Positions 14,703 through 16,779 of a stretch of DNA of 16,779 nucleotides are shown in pieces. Source of the DNA: Nitrospinota bacterium. Its GTDB lineage: Bacteria > Nitrospinota > Nitrospinia > UBA9942. The stretch spans positions 1 through 16,779 of the forward strand of contig JACRGN010000106.1 in the NCBI GenBank assembly GCA_016234205.1, written 5' to 3'. The notes below the pieces were generated by a model. The model saw only the letters and a program-made list of their open reading frames with translations. It made no database searches and was not told the DNA's origin. Within the stretch, counting starts at the first letter, position 1. Every line of letters starts with the position of its first letter. The position numbers were made by a program, and so were the translations under genes.

Positions 14703-14792
14703 TAGCCACAGACTTTCACGGACTTTTTAAACCGTTTAAGCCGTTTAAACTGTTTGAACCATTATTAATTAGTCCGTGTAAATACGTGGCTA
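14703..14792. repeat. Palindromic repeat with inner 9-bp units upstream of smpB
   Basis: TAGCCAC...CACGGACT (14703-14724) pairs with AGTCCGTG...GTGGCTA (14771-14792), 18 of 22 bases matching. Inside are tandem 9-mers: CCGTTTAAG (14732), CCGTTTAAA (14741) and CTGTTTGAA (14750), perhaps a decayed fourth at 14723. The right edge reaches the TPR gene stop at 14794; the left edge is 12 bases from the smpB ATG. It shares the TAGCCAC ends with the repeat before tig but not the interior. Confidence 0.65.
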
Positions 14793-14793
14793 A

Positions 14794-15534
14794 TTATTTC
14801 TTTGTTTTCAAAAACTCCAGATACTCCTGTGCTTCTTTGAAGTCGGGTTTTAGCTCCAGTGCCTTCTTTACCTTTTCGTATGCAGTTTTATAGTCCCCTT
14901 TTTCCTTATATGCCCTCCCAAGGTTGTAGTAGAGGTACTCATCCTTCGGGTCAATTGAGATTGCCTTTTCATAATTTCCTATTGCCTCGTCATACATTCT
15001 TTGTTTTCTAAGGTCTATGCCAAATTCATTGAATATATGTTTATTCTCATCTTCAAAGAGTGCATCTATCTTGCTTATCTTTTTAAATATTTCCTTTGCC
15101 TCCTCTATCCTCCCGGTTTCAATATAGACCTTGCCCATTCCATAATTTGCCCTGACACTCTCCTCATTCAGTTTTAATGCCTTGCCATATTCAAATTCTG
15201 CACTGTTATATTCCTTATTTTTTAGATGTTCATCAGCTACTTTGACAATCTCATTATGTTTCGCCTTCTTTTTATCTTCAGGTGTCTTTTGTACCAATTG
15301 GCAGTCATGCTCTGAGCATGAACGAAATCTCTTTGCAAACTCCTCCTTAGAAATAACCTCAAGCTCTATGCCTGTGGATGTAGTCCCTTTTAATAACTCA
15401 AGACGAATACTACCGTCAGGGAACTCCCTCACAAAATAGTGGAGGTCATCTGTTTTCTCCTGAACTGTTGCACCAACCCCCGCAGTCATTAACTTCCTTT
15501 CAAAATATATTCCCTGAATTTTTATAGATTCCAT
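14794..15534 (-). CDS. Tetratricopeptide repeat protein
   Basis: 246 residues, no signal peptide or membrane segment, so cytosolic. The C-terminal half (about 93-231) has four TPR-like helix pairs; the clearest are KEYNSAEFEYGKALKLN, GRIEEAKEIFKKI, RMYDEAIGNYEKAISIDP and GDYKTAYEKVKKALELKP. Such repeats bind partner proteins. The first 80 residues are not TPR and contain FVREFPDGSIRLELL and a CSEHDC pair (Cys73, Cys78), an N-terminal domain I do not recognise. The start is supported by AGGAGG eight bases before the ATG. A TATAAT at 15556-15551 lies so close to the SD that it may not be the real -10. It is separated from the beta-CASP gene by a terminator. Specific function unknown. Confidence 0.82.
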   Translation of the reverse strand: MESIKIQGIYFERKLMTAGVGATVQEKTDDLHYFVREFPDGSIRLELLKGTTSTGIELEVISKEEFAKRFRSCSEHDCQLVQKTPEDKKKAKHNEIVKVADEHLKNKEYNSAEFEYGKALKLNEESVRANYGMGKVYIETGRIEEAKEIFKKISKIDALFEDENKHIFNEFGIDLRKQRMYDEAIGNYEKAISIDPKDEYLYYNLGRAYKEKGDYKTAYEKVKKALELKPDFKEAQEYLEFLKTKK

Positions 15535-15596
15535 TTAAACAACCTCCTGAATTATACCGAATCTGCCTAATATTTAGAGCAGATGTTTATACATTC

Positions 15597-15630
15597 CAAG
15601 AAAAAGGGGACAACCGTCCCCTTTTTCTTG
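15597..15630. terminator. Perfect 15-bp stem, bidirectional intrinsic terminator
   Basis: CAAGAAAAAGGGGAC and its exact reverse complement flank a four-base AACC loop. The GGGGAC/GTCCCC core with A-tract before and T-tract after fits an intrinsic terminator on either strand; here it would end the beta-CASP transcript ahead of the TPR gene. Confidence 0.78.
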
Positions 15631-15654
15631 ATAATGGTTTGAGCTTTCTCTCAT

Positions 15655-16779
15655 CTATAGACTAACCTCTTCCAATGGTCTCGGCACATGGGTATCTACC
15701 AAAAATCTCTCATGGACGGACTGTGCAAAATCTATTGATGTTTTTTCTTCGCCATGGACGACAAATATTTTCTTTGGTTTTACATTGAAATGTGTAAGCC
15801 AGTCCATCAGCCCATTTTTATCTGCATGTGCAGATAGTCCGCCGATAGTATATACCCTTGCCCTGACTGCTACCACTTCACTAAATAACTTTACCGTCTT
15901 TGCACCATCCACAATCTGTCTTCCCATCGTCCCCTGTGCCTGAAACCCTACAAAGACTATGCTGCACTCCTCACGCCACAGGTTATGTTTAAGGTGGTGC
16001 CTGACTCTGCCTGCCTCGCACATACCGCTTGATGCAATTATTATTGCACCGCTTCTTATCCTGTTTATTGACATTGACTCCTCAGGTGTCTCTGAAAATT
16101 TAAGTATCGGAGTCCCTTTTGGAAACTGTCCCTTCGTAATAAGTTCCAAAGTCTCCTTGTCAAAACATTCGGGATGTTTTAAAAAGACCCTTGTCGCATT
16201 TGTGGCAAGAGGACTGTCAATAAAGACATTCAGGTTGTTGAGTTTTCCCTCCCTTGAAAGCTGATTTAAAATGTAGAGAATATCCTGTGTCCTTCCAACT
16301 GCAAATGAAGGGATAATGACATTTCCACCTTTTTTGAGAGTCTCCCCTATTGCACCTGCAAATTCCTCAATTGTTTCCCTCATCCCTTTATGCTGGCGAT
16401 TGCCATAAGTAGATTCAATAAGGATATAGTCTGCATCATTTATATAGGACGGGTCTTTCACAATTGGGGCGCCCCTATTCCCCAAATCGCCTGAAAATAC
16501 AATCTTAACTTTTCTCCCCTTTTCCATTACCCATAACTCCAGTATTGCAGAGCCGAGTATATGTCCTGCATCTTTGAACCTAACCTCTATATTCGTGGCA
16601 ACTTTTAGGATAACATCGTAGTCTATCCCTTCAATATGGCTTAAAGATTCTGCTGCATCTGCAATATTATAAAGAGGGGGAACTGCCTTTCTCCCCTTCC
16701 TCATCCTTTTTCTCGTTTCCCACTCCGCATCCCTTTCATGGATATGGGCTGAGTCAAGAAGCAATATTCCGCACAGGTC
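15655..16779 (-). CDS. Beta-CASP metallo-beta-lactamase-fold RNA nuclease, N-terminus cut by window edge
   Basis: About 374 residues are visible in an open frame reaching the right edge (DLCGILLLDSAHI at the edge). The first MBL motifs, including HxHxDH, are outside. Present are DAGHILGSA, FSGDLGNR and ESTYGNR. The beta-CASP part has PSFAVGRTQDIL, DSPLA, SSGMCEAGRVRHHL and GFQAQGTMGRQI, and the C-terminal RMMBL segment has GLSAHADKNGLMDW and VVHGEE. This matches the CPSF73-like bacterial and archaeal beta-CASP family, zinc-dependent RNases acting in RNA processing or decay. All visible metal and beta-CASP residues are conserved, so it should be active. No distinct gene symbol can be assigned safely. 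It is the first - strand gene seen and is followed by a strong terminator. Confidence 0.92.
   Translation of the reverse strand, partial: DLCGILLLDSAHIHERDAEWETRKRMRKGRKAVPPLYNIADAAESLSHIEGIDYDVILKVATNIEVRFKDAGHILGSAILELWVMEKGRKVKIVFSGDLGNRGAPIVKDPSYINDADYILIESTYGNRQHKGMRETIEEFAGAIGETLKKGGNVIIPSFAVGRTQDILYILNQLSREGKLNNLNVFIDSPLATNATRVFLKHPECFDKETLELITKGQFPKGTPILKFSETPEESMSINRIRSGAIIIASSGMCEAGRVRHHLKHNLWREECSIVFVGFQAQGTMGRQIVDGAKTVKLFSEVVAVRARVYTIGGLSAHADKNGLMDWLTHFNVKPKKIFVVHGEEKTSIDFAQSVHERFLVDTHVPRPLEEVSL

Overview
The window is bacterial chromosomal DNA of low to moderate GC. Operon structure is standard, Shine-Dalgarno (SD) sites are frequent but not universal, and several TTG starts are likely. 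Core genes such as tig-clpP-clpX-lon and smpB fix the domain but not the phylum. The gene order and the short palindromic intergenic repeats fit an uncultured anaerobe of the Nitrospirota/Desulfobacterota kind; this is a weak inference.

Left part (1-6600, all + strand). The window opens inside glmS, whose glutaminase end lies off the left edge. After it comes an accessory block. It starts with a nucleotidyltransferase-fold gene under a short promoter carrying three copies of TGTAGTTAA. A MNT/HEPN pair of toxin-antitoxin type follows. Next come a WYL-family regulator with a GIY-YIG-like small protein in one unit, and then an AAA+ ATPase. The block looks like a mosaic. The end of the nucleotidyltransferase gene runs into the 3' remnant of a second WYL regulator. 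An inverted repeat resembling an integron attC site (GCCTAAC ... GTTAGGC) separates the HEPN gene from the WYL gene.

Right part (6676-16779, all - strand). Read in the direction of transcription (right to left) it holds: a beta-CASP metallo-beta-lactamase nuclease (truncated by the right edge), a perfect-stem terminator, a TPR protein, smpB with its terminator, trigger factor, clpP, clpX, lon, and the transporter pair cbiQ-cbiO. Tig, ClpP, ClpX and Lon make a protein folding and quality-control cluster. SmpB belongs to ribosome rescue, which feeds tagged proteins to ClpXP. CbiQ-CbiO are the energy-coupling part of a cobalt/nickel-type ECF transporter, with no substrate-binding partner in view.

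Three palindromic repeat elements sit in the gaps upstream of tig, smpB and lon. A 31-bp tandem repeat lies in frame inside cbiQ. cbiQ, and probably the nucleotidyltransferase gene, appear to be read from leaderless or near-leaderless mRNAs. No rRNA, tRNA, CRISPR array or transposase gene was seen. The most plausible candidates for something undescribed are the WYL/GIY-YIG/AAA set and the mosaic structure around the MNT/HEPN pair.
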